Source of the DNA: Marinobacter sp. DY40_1A1
GTDB taxonomy: Bacteria > Pseudomonadota > Gammaproteobacteria > Pseudomonadales > Oleiphilaceae
Length of the DNA: 64,000 nucleotides
Assembly: GCF_016597815.1 (NCBI RefSeq)
Contig: NZ_VCHA01000001.1
Span: 248,001-312,000, forward strand
Reading direction: 5' to 3'
Both the position numbers and the translations under genes were made by a program. Below the pieces are notes generated by a model, which saw nothing but the letters and a program-made list of their open reading frames with translations, was not told the origin of the DNA and made no database searches. Within the stretch, counting starts at the first letter, position 1, and each line of letters opens with the position of its first letter. Positions 8,587 to 18,388 of the stretch are shown here, in pieces.

Positions 8587-11500
8587 ATGATATCGCAGCA
8601 ATCATTGGCTCCCGAGCTAGCCAACTGCCGGCAGGCGGTTCGCGACTACTATCTCGAGGACGAGTACAAAGTCATCCACGAGATGATTGCTGACGCTCAG
8701 TTGTCTGAAGCCGATCGCAAAATGATTTCTGCCCGTGCGGCTGATTTGGTACGCAGTGTTCGTAAGAGCGCGAAATCCACCATCATGGAAAAGTTCCTTG
8801 CGGAATACGGCCTCACTACCAAAGAGGGTGTAGCCCTTATGTGTCTGGCAGAGGCGCTGTTACGGGTGCCGGACAACACAACCATTAATGCGCTTATTGA
8901 AGACAAGATTACCTCTGGCAACTGGGGCGCTCATGTAGGTAAAGCCACCTCGGCATTTATTAACTCCACTACTGTTGCGCTGTTGATGACCAGTAACCTG
9001 CTGAAGGATTCTGATCGACATACGGTGGGCGACACTCTGCGCAAGTTGGTCAAGCGGCTAGGTGAACCGGTTGTTCGGACGGTTGCCGGCCAGGCCATGA
9101 AGGAAATGGGGCGCCAGTTTGTGTTGGGTCGCGACATTGAAGAAGCTCAGAGCGAAGCGGAATCCTACATGGCGAAGGGGTACACCTACTCCTACGACAT
9201 GCTTGGTGAGGCCGCGCGTACAGACGCCGATGCCCGTCGCTACTACGAATCATACTCACGAGCCATCGATAGCATTGCCAAAAACTGTAAAGGCGATGTG
9301 CGTAAAAACCCCGGTATCTCGGTCAAGCTTTCTGCGCTGCTGGCCCGTTACGAATATGGCCAAAAAGAGCGGGTAATGAATGAGCTGGTTCCCCGTGCCT
9401 TGGAGTTGGCCAAAAAGGCGGCCGCAGCCAACATGGGCTTTAATATTGATGCTGAGGAACAGGACAGGCTGGACCTTTCTCTGGATGTTATTGAAGCAAT
9501 AATGTCTGATCCCACGCTGGCAAATTGGGAAGGCTTTGGTGTTGTGGTTCAAGCTTTTGCCAAACGAGCTGCCCACACGCTTGATTGGTTATATGCACTC
9601 TCTGAAAAACTTGATCGCCGCATCATGGTGCGTTTGGTGAAAGGCGCCTACTGGGATGCGGAAATCAAGCGTGCCCAGGTGATGGGCCTGACGGATTTCC
9701 CCGTGTTCACACGTAAAGCTTGCAGTGACGTTGCCTACATTGCCTGCGCCAAAAAACTGGTGGGAATGAGTGACCGCATTTATTCGCAGTTCGCTACCCA
9801 TAACGCCCACTCTGTGTCGGCTGTTCGTGAGTTGGCCAGCTCGGCGGGTCTTAAGAACTATGAGTTCCAGCGCCTGCACGGCATGGGTGAATCTCTGCAC
9901 AACCAGGTTCTCAGCGAAAGTGGCGTGCCCTGCAGAATCTATGCGCCGGTAGGCAAACACAGCGATCTGCTCGCTTATCTCGTGCGCCGGCTTCTTGAGA
10001 ATGGCGCAAACAGCTCCTTTGTTAACCAGATTGTAGATACCAGCATTACCCCCGAAGAAATTGCGAGGGACCCGATTGATGTGGTCCAGAAGCTTGGGAA
10101 AAATCTGTCCAGCCAGGCAATTTTACGCCCAACGGAATTGTTCGGAGCCAAACGTCGCAACTCAAAAGGTTGGGATATAACCGACCCGGTGACCGTTGCC
10201 CGTATTAATGACGGTCGCGGAGCATTCCGCACCCATCTATGGGTGGGTGGCCCGCTGATTGCGGCTGACACTACTGGCACAGAGGTGCTGGAGGTCAAAA
10301 ACCCGGCTAACCCGGAAGATCTGGTTGGGCACATTACCCATGCCAATGAGGCTGATGTTAACGCTGCCATTGCAGCGGCTGAGCAAGGCTTTACTGGTTG
10401 GTCGGCCACATCTGCGGAAGATCGCGCTGCGTGTGTGCGCAAAGTAGGTGACTTGCTGGAAGAAAACGCGCACGAACTGTTTGCGCTGACGACCCGGGAA
10501 GCCGGTAAATCATTGCTGGATGGTGTTGCTGAAATTCGCGAGGCAGTGGATTTTGCTCAGTTCTACGCTAACGAGGGACTTCGCAATAAAGATAATGGCG
10601 AAGCTCGTGGCATTATTTGCTGCATCTCGCCCTGGAACTTCCCTGTGGCCATCTTCGCAGGGCAGGTTCTTGCAAACCTGGCGGCAGGTAACGTAGTCGT
10701 TGCCAAACCAGCGGAGCAAACATCGCTGTTGGCGGTTCGTGTGGTTGAAATGATGTACGAAGCCGGCATTCCAAGAGATGCTATTCAGCTTCTTCCTGGC
10801 ACGGGTGCTACCGTGGGTACGGCCCTCACGTCTGATTCCAGAGTTGCAGGCGTCTGCTTTACTGGTTCCACTGCAACCGCGCAGCGCATCAATAAAGTGA
10901 TGACGGAAAACATGGCGCCGGACGCACCGCTGGTGGCGGAAACCGGAGGCCTTAACGCCATGATTGTGGATTCAACAGCGCTGCCGGAACAGGTGGTTCG
11001 TGATGTTCTGGCATCGTCGTTCCAGAGTGCTGGCCAGCGCTGCTCCGCACTGCGCATGCTGTATGTGCAGAAGGACATAGCCGACAACCTGCTGGAGATG
11101 CTCTACGGCGCTATGGAAGAATTGGGTATAGGCGATCCCTGGGCGCTTTCTACCGATGTAGGGCCGGTTATTGATGAGGCTGCCCGCAAGAAAATTATAG
11201 ATCACTGCGATAAATTTGAGCGCGAAGGCCGCATGCTGAAAAAACTTCCGGTGCCTGAAAAGGGCCTGTATGTTTCACCGGCTGTGCTCAGAGTCAGCGG
11301 GATCGAAGAGCTTGAAGAAGAAATCTTCGGTCCGATCCTGCACGTGGCTACATTTGAAGCCAAAGATATCGACAAGGTTGTCGATGCCATAAACGCCAAA
11401 GGCTATGGGCTGACATTTGGCATCCACAGCCGGGTTGATAACCGTGTTGATCAGATTGTCGCGCGCATCAAGGTTGGCAATACCTACGTTAACCGTAACC

Positions 11501-12216
11501 AGATTGGCGCAATTGTTGGCTCCCAGCCATTTGGGGGCGAAGGTCTTTCCGGAACCGGCCCCAAAGCCGGCGGTCCACAGTACGTTCGACGCTTCCTGAA
11601 AGGTGCCAATGTTGAACGCCCGGCAGAGCCAGGTGCGAAAACCATTGATGGTAAGAAACTGGATGGTCTGGTCAGCAGTCTGGGCAAGCTTTCCGTTGCT
11701 GCTCCGAAAGCCAGAATTGAGGCCATGGAACCCATTTTCGGTAAGTTGCCAGAGCCTCTGGATGCCTACCCGGAAGAGCTGCCAGGGCCAACCGGGGAGC
11801 TTAACCGCCTTTCCAATCACGCCCGTGGAACCGTTCTGTGTTTGGGGCCAGACAAGGAAACGGCATTGGCACAAGCTGCCATGGCACTGTCACAGGGCAA
11901 CAAGGTGGTGGTCATTGCCCCAGGTGTTGAAGATGTTGTGGCTCGTGCCGCTCCGGCCGGGTTGCCGTTAGTGGGCGTTGACGGGCTTCTGGATCCGGAA
12001 GTGCTGGTAAACGCTGTTGGCTTTGAGGCGGTTGTGAGCTGTGCCAATCAGGCTCTGTTGCGCAAGTATCGCCAGGCTCTGGCCAAGCGCGATGGCGCAT
12101 TGATCCCTCTGATCACCGAGCACACACTCGATCAGCGTTTTGTGATTGAGCGTCACCTTTGCGTGGATACAACCGCAGCCGGTGGCAACGCCAGCCTGAT
12201 TGCGGCGTCTGAGTAA
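8587..12216 (+). CDS. putA: Bifunctional proline dehydrogenase / L-glutamate gamma-semialdehyde dehydrogenase
   Basis: Oxidises proline to glutamate in two channelled steps, at the inner face of the membrane. It has 1209 residues. The PRODH barrel shows RLVKGAYWDAEIK (about 350-362) and THNAHS (about 404). The ALDH domain shows NFPVAIF (about 682), FTGSTATA (about 757), E785 in ETGGLN and the catalytic C819 in GQRCSAL. Residues after about 1040 form the Rossmann-like C-terminal domain ending with CVDTTAAGGNASLIA. There is no N-terminal ribbon-helix-helix domain, so this PutA should not autorepress; regulation presumably falls to the divergent Lrp-type gene. This corresponds to the architecture called type B. 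Confidence 0.97.
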   Translation: MISQQSLAPELANCRQAVRDYYLEDEYKVIHEMIADAQLSEADRKMISARAADLVRSVRKSAKSTIMEKFLAEYGLTTKEGVALMCLAEALLRVPDNTTINALIEDKITSGNWGAHVGKATSAFINSTTVALLMTSNLLKDSDRHTVGDTLRKLVKRLGEPVVRTVAGQAMKEMGRQFVLGRDIEEAQSEAESYMAKGYTYSYDMLGEAARTDADARRYYESYSRAIDSIAKNCKGDVRKNPGISVKLSALLARYEYGQKERVMNELVPRALELAKKAAAANMGFNIDAEEQDRLDLSLDVIEAIMSDPTLANWEGFGVVVQAFAKRAAHTLDWLYALSEKLDRRIMVRLVKGAYWDAEIKRAQVMGLTDFPVFTRKACSDVAYIACAKKLVGMSDRIYSQFATHNAHSVSAVRELASSAGLKNYEFQRLHGMGESLHNQVLSESGVPCRIYAPVGKHSDLLAYLVRRLLENGANSSFVNQIVDTSITPEEIARDPIDVVQKLGKNLSSQAILRPTELFGAKRRNSKGWDITDPVTVARINDGRGAFRTHLWVGGPLIAADTTGTEVLEVKNPANPEDLVGHITHANEADVNAAIAAAEQGFTGWSATSAEDRAACVRKVGDLLEENAHELFALTTREAGKSLLDGVAEIREAVDFAQFYANEGLRNKDNGEARGIICCISPWNFPVAIFAGQVLANLAAGNVVVAKPAEQTSLLAVRVVEMMYEAGIPRDAIQLLPGTGATVGTALTSDSRVAGVCFTGSTATAQRINKVMTENMAPDAPLVAETGGLNAMIVDSTALPEQVVRDVLASSFQSAGQRCSALRMLYVQKDIADNLLEMLYGAMEELGIGDPWALSTDVGPVIDEAARKKIIDHCDKFEREGRMLKKLPVPEKGLYVSPAVLRVSGIEELEEEIFGPILHVATFEAKDIDKVVDAINAKGYGLTFGIHSRVDNRVDQIVARIKVGNTYVNRNQIGAIVGSQPFGGEGLSGTGPKAGGPQYVRRFLKGANVERPAEPGAKTIDGKKLDGLVSSLGKLSVAAPKARIEAMEPIFGKLPEPLDAYPEELPGPTGELNRLSNHARGTVLCLGPDKETALAQAAMALSQGNKVVVIAPGVEDVVARAAPAGLPLVGVDGLLDPEVLVNAVGFEAVVSCANQALLRKYRQALAKRDGALIPLITEHTLDQRFVIERHLCVDTTAAGGNASLIAASE

Positions 12217-12229
12217 ACTCAGGATGGGG

Positions 12230-12258
12230 CCGGAAGCTCTCAGGGAGGGGGCTTCCGG
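12230..12258. terminator. Hairpin between putA and the convergent transglycosylase gene
   Basis: CCGGAAGC (12230-12237) pairs with GCTTCCGG (12251-12258) around a 13-nt loop. It sits between two convergent stop codons. There is no clear T-run, so termination is uncertain. Confidence 0.4.
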
Positions 12259-12266
12259 TGATCTGA

Positions 12267-12965
12267 TCAATTACTGGCATAGCGCTCGCGTAATATGCCG
12301 ACCCGCTCAACGTAAGCCTTGGTTTCAGCATAGGGAGGAACCCCTCCGTAACGGCTTACGGCACCTGGGCCGGCATTATATGCCGCAGTGGCTAACCTGG
12401 TATCACCCTTAAAGCGTTCCAACATTTTTGCGAGGTAGGTAACACCACCGCGGATGTTATCTGCTGCCACCATGGCATTCTGCACGCCCACCTCCAGAGC
12501 TGTGCCTGGCATCAATTGCATAAGCCCTTGGGCACCCACGGGTGAGATTGCCTTTTCATTGAACGCAGACTCCGCATGAATCACCGCACGCACCAGTGCC
12601 GGGTCAACACCATATTCTTTAGCAGCTGTTTTGATTTCTGTTTCGTAGCGACCAGCGAACAGTGGGGTAGTGCGCCAGTTCACATGAGAATCCGGGTCGC
12701 AGGCGTAGCAGTGGAACCTGATAACATCGAAATCTGCCACTGAAGGCCGGGTACTGGTGTAGGCAACGACGCCATTGTCGTCTGTGTAGCGGAATACAGT
12801 TTCGCTTTTGCTTGAAGCTCGCCCGGGGCTGTTACTTTTTACGTTGGTAAACTCAACTCTTCCATCCGGATGCACAATACGCTTGATGGAGTCTGCTGCA
12901 ACGGGTGCAGAGAGCCAGATTAAAGCGATAAGTGCGGGTAGGATGCATTGTTTGGGGCTTATCAT
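12267..12965 (-). CDS. Lytic transglycosylase with DUF4124 and SLT domains
   Basis: Secreted murein-cleaving enzyme of 232 residues. A signal peptide spans about 1-24 (ending APVAA). Two short beta repeats (RIVHPDGRVEFTNV and FRYTDDNGVVAYTS) form the DUF4124-type module. The SLT domain (about 110-230) has the catalytic glutamate in IHAESAFN (E132), GLMQLMP (147-153) and AAYNAGPGAV (194-203), in the order expected of the Slt70/MltE superfamily. The gene is convergent with putA. Confidence 0.9.
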   Translation of the reverse strand: MISPKQCILPALIALIWLSAPVAADSIKRIVHPDGRVEFTNVKSNSPGRASSKSETVFRYTDDNGVVAYTSTRPSVADFDVIRFHCYACDPDSHVNWRTTPLFAGRYETEIKTAAKEYGVDPALVRAVIHAESAFNEKAISPVGAQGLMQLMPGTALEVGVQNAMVAADNIRGGVTYLAKMLERFKGDTRLATAAYNAGPGAVSRYGGVPPYAETKAYVERVGILRERYASN

Positions 12966-13157
12966 CAGCTGCTCACGGAAAGCGTAATCAGTAATCTTAC
13001 TGTTCGTTATATTAAATCAGGCAGATTAAAGATTATACGGCGCTACCGGGCAGAAATGATATTAAGTCTTGTCGGTGAAATGTTACCGGAAGAGGCAGAA
13101 AGCCCGGGCGTGCTGCAGTTGCCCGGGCCGAAACTCTGATCAGATTCATCCGGAATG

Positions 13158-13334
13158 CTAGATCTTTGGTCCCCGCCCGCGAACAGCATTGGCAACAAGA
13201 GAGATCACCAGAAGTATGAGAAAGATAAAGAACAGAATTTTTGCAATACCTGCCGCTGTACCCGCGATACCCCCAAAACCAAGGACACCGGCAATAATGG
13301 CTATGGTGAGACAGATTACAGCCCAATAAAGCAT
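13158..13334 (-). CDS. DUF1328 (YtjA-like) small membrane protein
   Basis: 58-residue protein of two hydrophobic segments ([20 protein letters not shown] and [16 protein letters not shown]) around [11 protein letters not shown], the typical DUF1328 pattern. Function is not known. The third in-frame ATG (13334) is chosen because AGAGGA lies 6 nt before it and because homologues start MLYWA. Confidence 0.85.
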   Translation of the reverse strand: MLYWAVICLTIAIIAGVLGFGGIAGTAAGIAKILFFIFLILLVISLVANAVRGRGPKI

Positions 13335-13583
13335 AATCATTCCTCTTTGTTTGGCTTCCACTTAAAAGTGACACAGGTTTGGGGGAGGCACAAATATCAA
13401 GCAGCGGCAGAATCCTTTCTGTGTGCTTTTTACCTATATTTTCCGGGTTCAAAGTTATGTTTTTATTGATTTAAACAGGGTTTGTTGCCGGCTCATTAAG
13501 CTTTTATAAGATAAGCTGGCCGTCGGGATATTGTTATGGTGGCGCTACTGCTATTCTTTATGAACCGGGTCCTGGAGTAATTT

Positions 13584-14060
13584 ATGACTTTGAAACACAG
13601 TGTCGGTGCTTTGCTTGTTACAGCTTCCTTTATGCTTGTGGGGCCTCTCCATGCTGAACCAGCAGATTCAACCGTTGATGAGCTCAAGCGAGAAACCCGG
13701 GAGCTTGGCGAAACGCTACAGAAATATGGTGCCGACCAGAAGGACCAAGCGGAAGACTCCATAAATCGAGCACTGACTGCGCTCGACGAACGAATTGCAG
13801 AACTGGAGGAAGAGCTTTCAGAAAACTGGGACGACATGAGCAGCGTCGCGCGCGAACGCTCACAGGAGAGTTTGGCCTCCTTGCGTGAGCAGCGTGAGCG
13901 GGTGCAAGCCTGGTATAACGAACTCAAAGCCAGTTCGGCATCGGCATGGGAGCGAGCTAAAAAAGGTTTCTCCGATGCCTATGATGCACTTTCCGAGCAG
14001 TGGAGTGAAACTGAGCGGGATTTGACCCTTGATCAGGAAAAACGTAATCAAAGCATCTGA
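13584..14060 (+). CDS. Exported coiled-coil protein of unknown function
   Basis: 158 residues with a signal peptide (about 1-24, GPLHA cleavage context) followed by a nearly uninterrupted, highly charged helix. Heptad-like repeats run from about 30 to 120 (for example ALTALDERIAELEEEL), then WERAKKGFSDAYDALSE. It resembles periplasmic coiled-coil proteins described as stress-related in other bacteria, but I cannot name a family. The TIGR02647 gene starts 25 nt downstream, suggesting co-transcription. Confidence 0.65.
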   Translation: MTLKHSVGALLVTASFMLVGPLHAEPADSTVDELKRETRELGETLQKYGADQKDQAEDSINRALTALDERIAELEEELSENWDDMSSVARERSQESLASLREQRERVQAWYNELKASSASAWERAKKGFSDAYDALSEQWSETERDLTLDQEKRNQSI

Positions 14061-14085
14061 CCACTAAACCAGACAAGGAAATACC

Positions 14086-14322
14086 ATGCCATTTTCTCCA
14101 GACACTATTGCCGAGCTAAATCTGTTGTCGCAGTTTGAATCCTCTTCTGGGCAGGCTGGAATCAAGGTTCACAAAAGCGGTGCCTCACCCGAGACCGTGC
14201 AGGCAGCGGAGCGTCTGTTTGCCAAAGGCCTGATAACGCGGGATGACGGAGGCTACCTCACTCCTATGGGTAGTGAGGCAGTCGAGCTGACACAGAAACT
14301 GCAGTCTATCCTCACGACATAA
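14086..14322 (+). CDS. TIGR02647 family protein
   Basis: 78-residue protein with a winged-helix-like C-terminal end (RLFAKGLITRDDGGYLTPMG). The segments IAELNLLSQF, GIKVHKS and KGLITRDDGGYLT match the TIGR02647 family of gammaproteobacterial proteins as I remember it. DNA binding is possible but unproven. AAGGAA lies just before the ATG. Confidence 0.75.
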   Translation: MPFSPDTIAELNLLSQFESSSGQAGIKVHKSGASPETVQAAERLFAKGLITRDDGGYLTPMGSEAVELTQKLQSILTT

Positions 14323-14342
14323 CCGCCTCTGGCTGATCCCTC

Positions 14343-14366
14343 AATGCCACCTGTAATGGTGGCATT
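14343..14366. terminator. Intergenic hairpin after the TIGR02647 gene
   Basis: AATGCCACC (14343-14351) pairs perfectly with GGTGGCATT (14358-14366) around a 6-nt loop, 20 nt after the stop. The following sequence is only moderately T-rich. Confidence 0.5.
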
Positions 14367-14448
14367 GCTGGGTGCCTGTATCTGTTTTGTATACGAACCA
14401 GGCTCTAGACTGAACGTTGTTCCAGATACCTGACCCCGGCAGCTGTTT

Positions 14449-15339
14449 ATGCGCTCTTTCTTTTATTCGTTTTTTGTACCTGCCCTGTTTGTTTGGCTGT
14501 GGAGCACGGGCTTTATCGGCGCAAAATACGGCCTGCCCTATGCCGAGCCGTTCACCCTCCTGCTTATCCGCATGCTTCTCACTCTGGGTTTGCTTATGGT
14601 GCTGGCAGGCCTCCTCAAAGCCCGCTGGCCTGGCTGGCGCTCGGCTGGGCACCTTGCTGTTACAGGTCTGCTGGTCCACGGCTGCTATCTTGGCGGTGTG
14701 TACTATGCCATTCAGGATGGTATGCCCTCCGGAATAGTGTCGCTGGTGGTGGGTTTGCAGCCGCTGGTTACCGCGGGTGTCGCGGTTTTTGTATTGAAAG
14801 AAGCCATTTCATGGCGGCAGTGGCTGGGTTTGGGGCTTGGCTTGGTGGGTGTCACTCTGGTTTTGCTGGAAAAGTTTGGCGGAGCAGGCAACCCGGGAGC
14901 AGCATTTCCATTGTGGACACTGATATGGGCCCTGCTGGCGTTGGCCGGAATTTCACTGGGTACGGTGTATCAGAAACGCCACGGCACTGGTGCAGACTTG
15001 GTGACTGGCACCCTCATTCAATACGGCGCCGCAGCCTTGTTTTTTGCCGCTGGCGCGCTGCTTCTGGAAACCCGTGAAGTAGTCTGGTCGTTGCAACTCC
15101 AACTTTCTATGGCCTGGCTGGTTTTGGGGGTTTCTATTGGCGCGATTCTGCTTTTGATGTGGTTGATTCGCCAGGGTGCTGCTTCCCAGGTGGCAAGCCT
15201 GTTCTATCTCGTGCCCCCGGTAACCGCTCTGGAAGCCTTTTGGCTGTTTGATGAGCGCCTGGGCGTATTGGCCATTACCGGAGGAATCATTTCCATTACG
15301 GGCGTTGCTCTGGTGGTTTCGCAGAAACGCCCCGGTTAA
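14449..15339 (+). CDS. EamA-family (DMT superfamily) exporter
   Basis: 296-residue inner-membrane protein with about ten hydrophobic helices arranged as two EamA repeats. The first starts FVWLWSTGFIGAKYGLPYAEP and has GLQPLVTAGVAVFVLKE; the second has FYLVPPVTALEAFWLFDERLG. This matches DMT drug/metabolite exporters; the substrate is unknown. The gene is convergent with the iron alcohol dehydrogenase gene, and a GC stem without a T-run (15328-15345) spans its stop codon. Confidence 0.88.
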   Translation: MRSFFYSFFVPALFVWLWSTGFIGAKYGLPYAEPFTLLLIRMLLTLGLLMVLAGLLKARWPGWRSAGHLAVTGLLVHGCYLGGVYYAIQDGMPSGIVSLVVGLQPLVTAGVAVFVLKEAISWRQWLGLGLGLVGVTLVLLEKFGGAGNPGAAFPLWTLIWALLALAGISLGTVYQKRHGTGADLVTGTLIQYGAAALFFAAGALLLETREVVWSLQLQLSMAWLVLGVSIGAILLLMWLIRQGAASQVASLFYLVPPVTALEAFWLFDERLGVLAITGGIISITGVALVVSQKRPG

Positions 15340-15370
15340 GGGGCGCTCTGACGGGGCCTAGGTGCACCGG

Positions 15371-16591
15371 TTATGCCGTTTGTCCGCTTATAACGCGGAG
15401 TACCTGAATTATCTCGCTTTTATTCAGGTATTTGGGCACGGCGTAGGTTCCGTGAGCTTCTTTCATGGCAGCTTGCGCCATGACGTTAAAGTGCTTCTCA
15501 TCAATACCCTTCACCTCACGGGCTATGGGCAAGGTTGCAAGTAGCGTATTAACACGCTGGATCAACTTGTCGGTTGCCAGTGAATCTTCCTCTGCATCTG
15601 TGGCAAGGCCACACAGTCTGGCCAATTTTGCCATCCGGGTTTTTGCGCTGTGCCTGTTTACCTCAAGAATGTGCGGTAGAACAATGGCGTTGGCCCGGCC
15701 GTGAGGAACGCCATATTGGGTACCAAGCTGGTGAGCAATGGCGTGCACGTAGCCCAGACCCGTTTTGTTCAGTGCCATGCCACCGTAGTTTGCAGCCAGA
15801 GCCATGGCGTCACGGGCTTCGTAGTCTTGTCCGTTTTCGCAGGCCTTTTCCAGGTATTTGAATACGAGTTTCACGCCGGCACCGGAGTACAGCTCGGTTT
15901 CAGGTGATGAGAAATCACTGATCCAGGATTCCAGGCAGTGGGTTAGCGCATCAATGCCCGTGTCTGCGGTTACCGACTTGGGCATGCCGGCCATGATTTC
16001 GGGATCCAGCGCGGCCGCCAAAGGGACCACCTTTGGCTCGATCACGAGATGTTTTACGTGAGTGGTTTCATCCGATATAACCGCCCCTATAGTGACTTCT
16101 GAGCCGGTACCTGCGGTAGTGGGAATAACAAATAGTGGCAGAGATGACTTTCGAGCTTTGAGAATGCCAACCAGCTCTCTGGGTGTTTTGTTGTTCGTGG
16201 CTGCCAGTGCCATCACTTTTGCAGCGTCAATAGAAGAACCTCCCCCAATAGCCAATACAGCGTCACAGCCATTTTGCTGAAGTACTTCCAGACCCTGTTC
16301 TACAACCAGAAATCCCGGGTCTGGTGTTACACCGCTGAACACAACCGTTTTAATCCCCAGCTTGTTCAGGTGCTCCTCAATTGGACTGATAACGCCAAGC
16401 TGAAAGAGCACGTCATCTGTCACAAGCAGAACCCGCTTGAAGTCGAAGTGCGCCATGTGATCAGCCAGCCTTAGCCGGGATTGCGCCCCCAGAAACATGT
16501 TGGGAGTCTGGCTTGGAATGAGTTTTGTTATTAGCTTCAGGGCTGCAAGTTGCGCTTTGGAGCGCACTGGCGTGATCAGGTCTGTAATCAT
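15371..16591 (-). CDS. Iron-containing (group III) alcohol dehydrogenase
   Basis: 406-residue NAD(P)-dependent enzyme of the FucO/YiaY/AdhB class. The nucleotide loop GGGSSIDAAK lies at 116-125. Metal ligands are D214 and H218 in DTGIDALTHCLE, H283 in GYVHAIAH and H297 in GVPHG; the 14-residue spacing of the last two equals that in FucO. PTTAGTGSEVT (about 157-167) is also present. The N-terminal 30 residues are an extra helix-rich extension. The substrate is unknown; long-chain alcohols would suit a hydrocarbon degrader, but this is inference. Confidence 0.9.
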   Translation of the reverse strand: MITDLITPVRSKAQLAALKLITKLIPSQTPNMFLGAQSRLRLADHMAHFDFKRVLLVTDDVLFQLGVISPIEEHLNKLGIKTVVFSGVTPDPGFLVVEQGLEVLQQNGCDAVLAIGGGSSIDAAKVMALAATNNKTPRELVGILKARKSSLPLFVIPTTAGTGSEVTIGAVISDETTHVKHLVIEPKVVPLAAALDPEIMAGMPKSVTADTGIDALTHCLESWISDFSSPETELYSGAGVKLVFKYLEKACENGQDYEARDAMALAANYGGMALNKTGLGYVHAIAHQLGTQYGVPHGRANAIVLPHILEVNRHSAKTRMAKLARLCGLATDAEEDSLATDKLIQRVNTLLATLPIAREVKGIDEKHFNVMAQAAMKEAHGTYAVPKYLNKSEIIQVLRVISGQTA

Positions 16592-16765
16592 TGCAGGTTT
16601 CCGGATAGTGATGTTTAGTTCAGTGGCTAACTATAGTCGGACAATATAGCAGTTGGAAGAAGTTCCTGTGTCCGTATGGTAACGACCACAATGGCATGTA
16701 TGAGGTATCTTTGGTGGTTTAAGGTTTCAGGAGCTTTTTGATGTTGTTAAAGCGAGTGTGATGCT

Positions 16766-17677
16766 ATGACTCATTGGCTGGTAGCAAATCCTGGCGCAGG
16801 CAATGGCCAGAAAGGGCGGGAGTTCTGGCGTGAAAGGCTTGCGAGCGCAGGTATTACAGGCCCGGAGTGTTGTGATCTTCAGGATAAGAGTTGGACTGCG
16901 CAGGTACAACCTGGCGACATAGTGATGGTGGCCGGAGGTGATGGATCAGTTAATGCCGTTGCCCAGATATGCCTGGAACACAAAGCAGTGCTTGCGGTGT
17001 TGCCGTCTGGTACAGCCAATGATTTCGCCCGAAACCTGGCCCTGCCGGAAGACCCTGCCGCTGTGTGTGAGCTTGTTCAGCGAGGGGTCACGCAAAAAGT
17101 GGATGTGGCAGAATTTGGAGATGGGATTTTTCTCAATGTCGCGCACATTGGCCTGGGAACGGTAGCAGCCCGGGAAGCGGAAGGTGCAGCCAAAAAATTC
17201 TTTGGTCGTTTCAGCTATGGCGTGGCTTTGTTGAAGCAGGTGAGTGCCAAGCGCGGTTTTCATGCGGAAATATCATGCGACAAGGCGTTTGTGCGGGGTC
17301 GCTGGTTGTCGATTGCTGTGTCCAGCGGCGCATTTTTTGGGGGCGGGAATGAGATTCCGCAAGCAACAGCGGATGACGGGCTACTTGATATTATTGCGGT
17401 GAAGCCACGCCCTTTGCTGCAGTTGCTGCTTACCTTCCTGCTGGTGCGACTGAGTGGAAAGTCTCCTGATCGCACCAGCACGGTGGTGCACCTGAAGGGC
17501 AAGCGCTGCGATATTTATACGTCAAAACCGAAAATCGTTACGGTGGACGGAGATGAAGCGGGAAAAACACCGCTTCACGTTGTATGTCGTAAACACTGTC
17601 TCCGGGTGATCGGCGCATCCGTAGTGCGTACAGGTGAGGCTGGAAAAGTTGCGAGCGGGGGTGTAAATGGCTCGTAA
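16766..17677 (+). CDS. Diacylglycerol/sphingosine-kinase family lipid kinase (YegS-like)
   Basis: 303-residue soluble kinase. The nucleotide loop GGDGSVNAV (57-65) and the [11 protein letters not shown] motif (80-90) define the DAGK catalytic family. A beta-rich C-terminal domain follows, including [17 protein letters not shown], typical of YegS/BmrU-type proteins. The lipid substrate cannot be told from sequence. Its 3' end overlaps mtgA by 11 nt, so the two are probably translated together. Confidence 0.87.
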   Translation: MTHWLVANPGAGNGQKGREFWRERLASAGITGPECCDLQDKSWTAQVQPGDIVMVAGGDGSVNAVAQICLEHKAVLAVLPSGTANDFARNLALPEDPAAVCELVQRGVTQKVDVAEFGDGIFLNVAHIGLGTVAAREAEGAAKKFFGRFSYGVALLKQVSAKRGFHAEISCDKAFVRGRWLSIAVSSGAFFGGGNEIPQATADDGLLDIIAVKPRPLLQLLLTFLLVRLSGKSPDRTSTVVHLKGKRCDIYTSKPKIVTVDGDEAGKTPLHVVCRKHCLRVIGASVVRTGEAGKVASGGVNGS

Positions 17678-18362
17678 ATCACTCTCGAAGCGACTGTTTC
17701 GTAGCGTTGCATGGGTATTGGTTACGCTGGTACTGCTGTTTCTGTCGGTGCTGCTCTTGTTCCGGTATGTGAATCCACCCACCTCGGCGTTCATGCTTGG
17801 TTACAGCTTTGCTCATCCGCACAAAGAAGTGCAGCAGCAATGGGTTAGTTTTTCGGACATCTCGCCCTGGATGCCACTTGCGGTGGTGGCCAGCGAGGAT
17901 CAGCGGTTTCCCGATCATTGGGGTGTTGATTTTGTCGCGATTCGCAAAGCCTTGGCTGAGTATCATGCAGGTGACGGGCTCAGGGGCGCCAGTACCATCA
18001 CACAGCAAACCGCAAAAAACCTGTTTCTATGGAATGGCCGAAGTTTTGTCCGTAAAACTCTGGAGGCCGGGCTTGCACTCGCGGTTGACGGGCTTTGGCC
18101 AAAGCGCCGAATTCTTGAGGTGTATTTGAATATAGCCGAGTTTGGTCCCGGAATTTACGGCGTTGAGGCTGCGAGCAAGGCGTATTTCGGTATATCTGCC
18201 CGGCAGTTATCGGCCAGCCAGTCTGCACGGCTGGCTGCCATTTTGCCTAATCCGAAAGTGTTGAGTGTGACCTCGCCGTCGCCCTATGTGCGGGATCGTA
18301 TTTTCTGGATTAGGGGGCAAATGGATCAGCTATCCGGGCTACACTACCTGAAGGATTTGTAG
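17667..18362 (+). CDS. mtgA: Monofunctional peptidoglycan glycosyltransferase
   Basis: GT51 enzyme of 231 residues that polymerises lipid II into glycan strands on the outer face of the inner membrane. One N-terminal membrane helix (about 12-33) is followed by the five GT51 motifs: ASEDQRF (E77 catalytic), [14 protein letters not shown] (107-120), [21 protein letters not shown] (146-160) and a C-terminal [11 protein letters not shown]. It overlaps the lipid kinase gene by 11 nt. Confidence 0.95.
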   Translation: MARKSLSKRLFRSVAWVLVTLVLLFLSVLLLFRYVNPPTSAFMLGYSFAHPHKEVQQQWVSFSDISPWMPLAVVASEDQRFPDHWGVDFVAIRKALAEYHAGDGLRGASTITQQTAKNLFLWNGRSFVRKTLEAGLALAVDGLWPKRRILEVYLNIAEFGPGIYGVEAASKAYFGISARQLSASQSARLAAILPNPKVLSVTSPSPYVRDRIFWIRGQMDQLSGLHYLKDL

Positions 18363-18388
18363 AGCATTCGCAAAATAAAGAGAACTTT

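Noticed and set aside
11275..11874. A 199-codon open frame on the minus strand
   Set aside because: It is antisense to the ALDH and C-terminal domains of putA and shows no recognisable domain.
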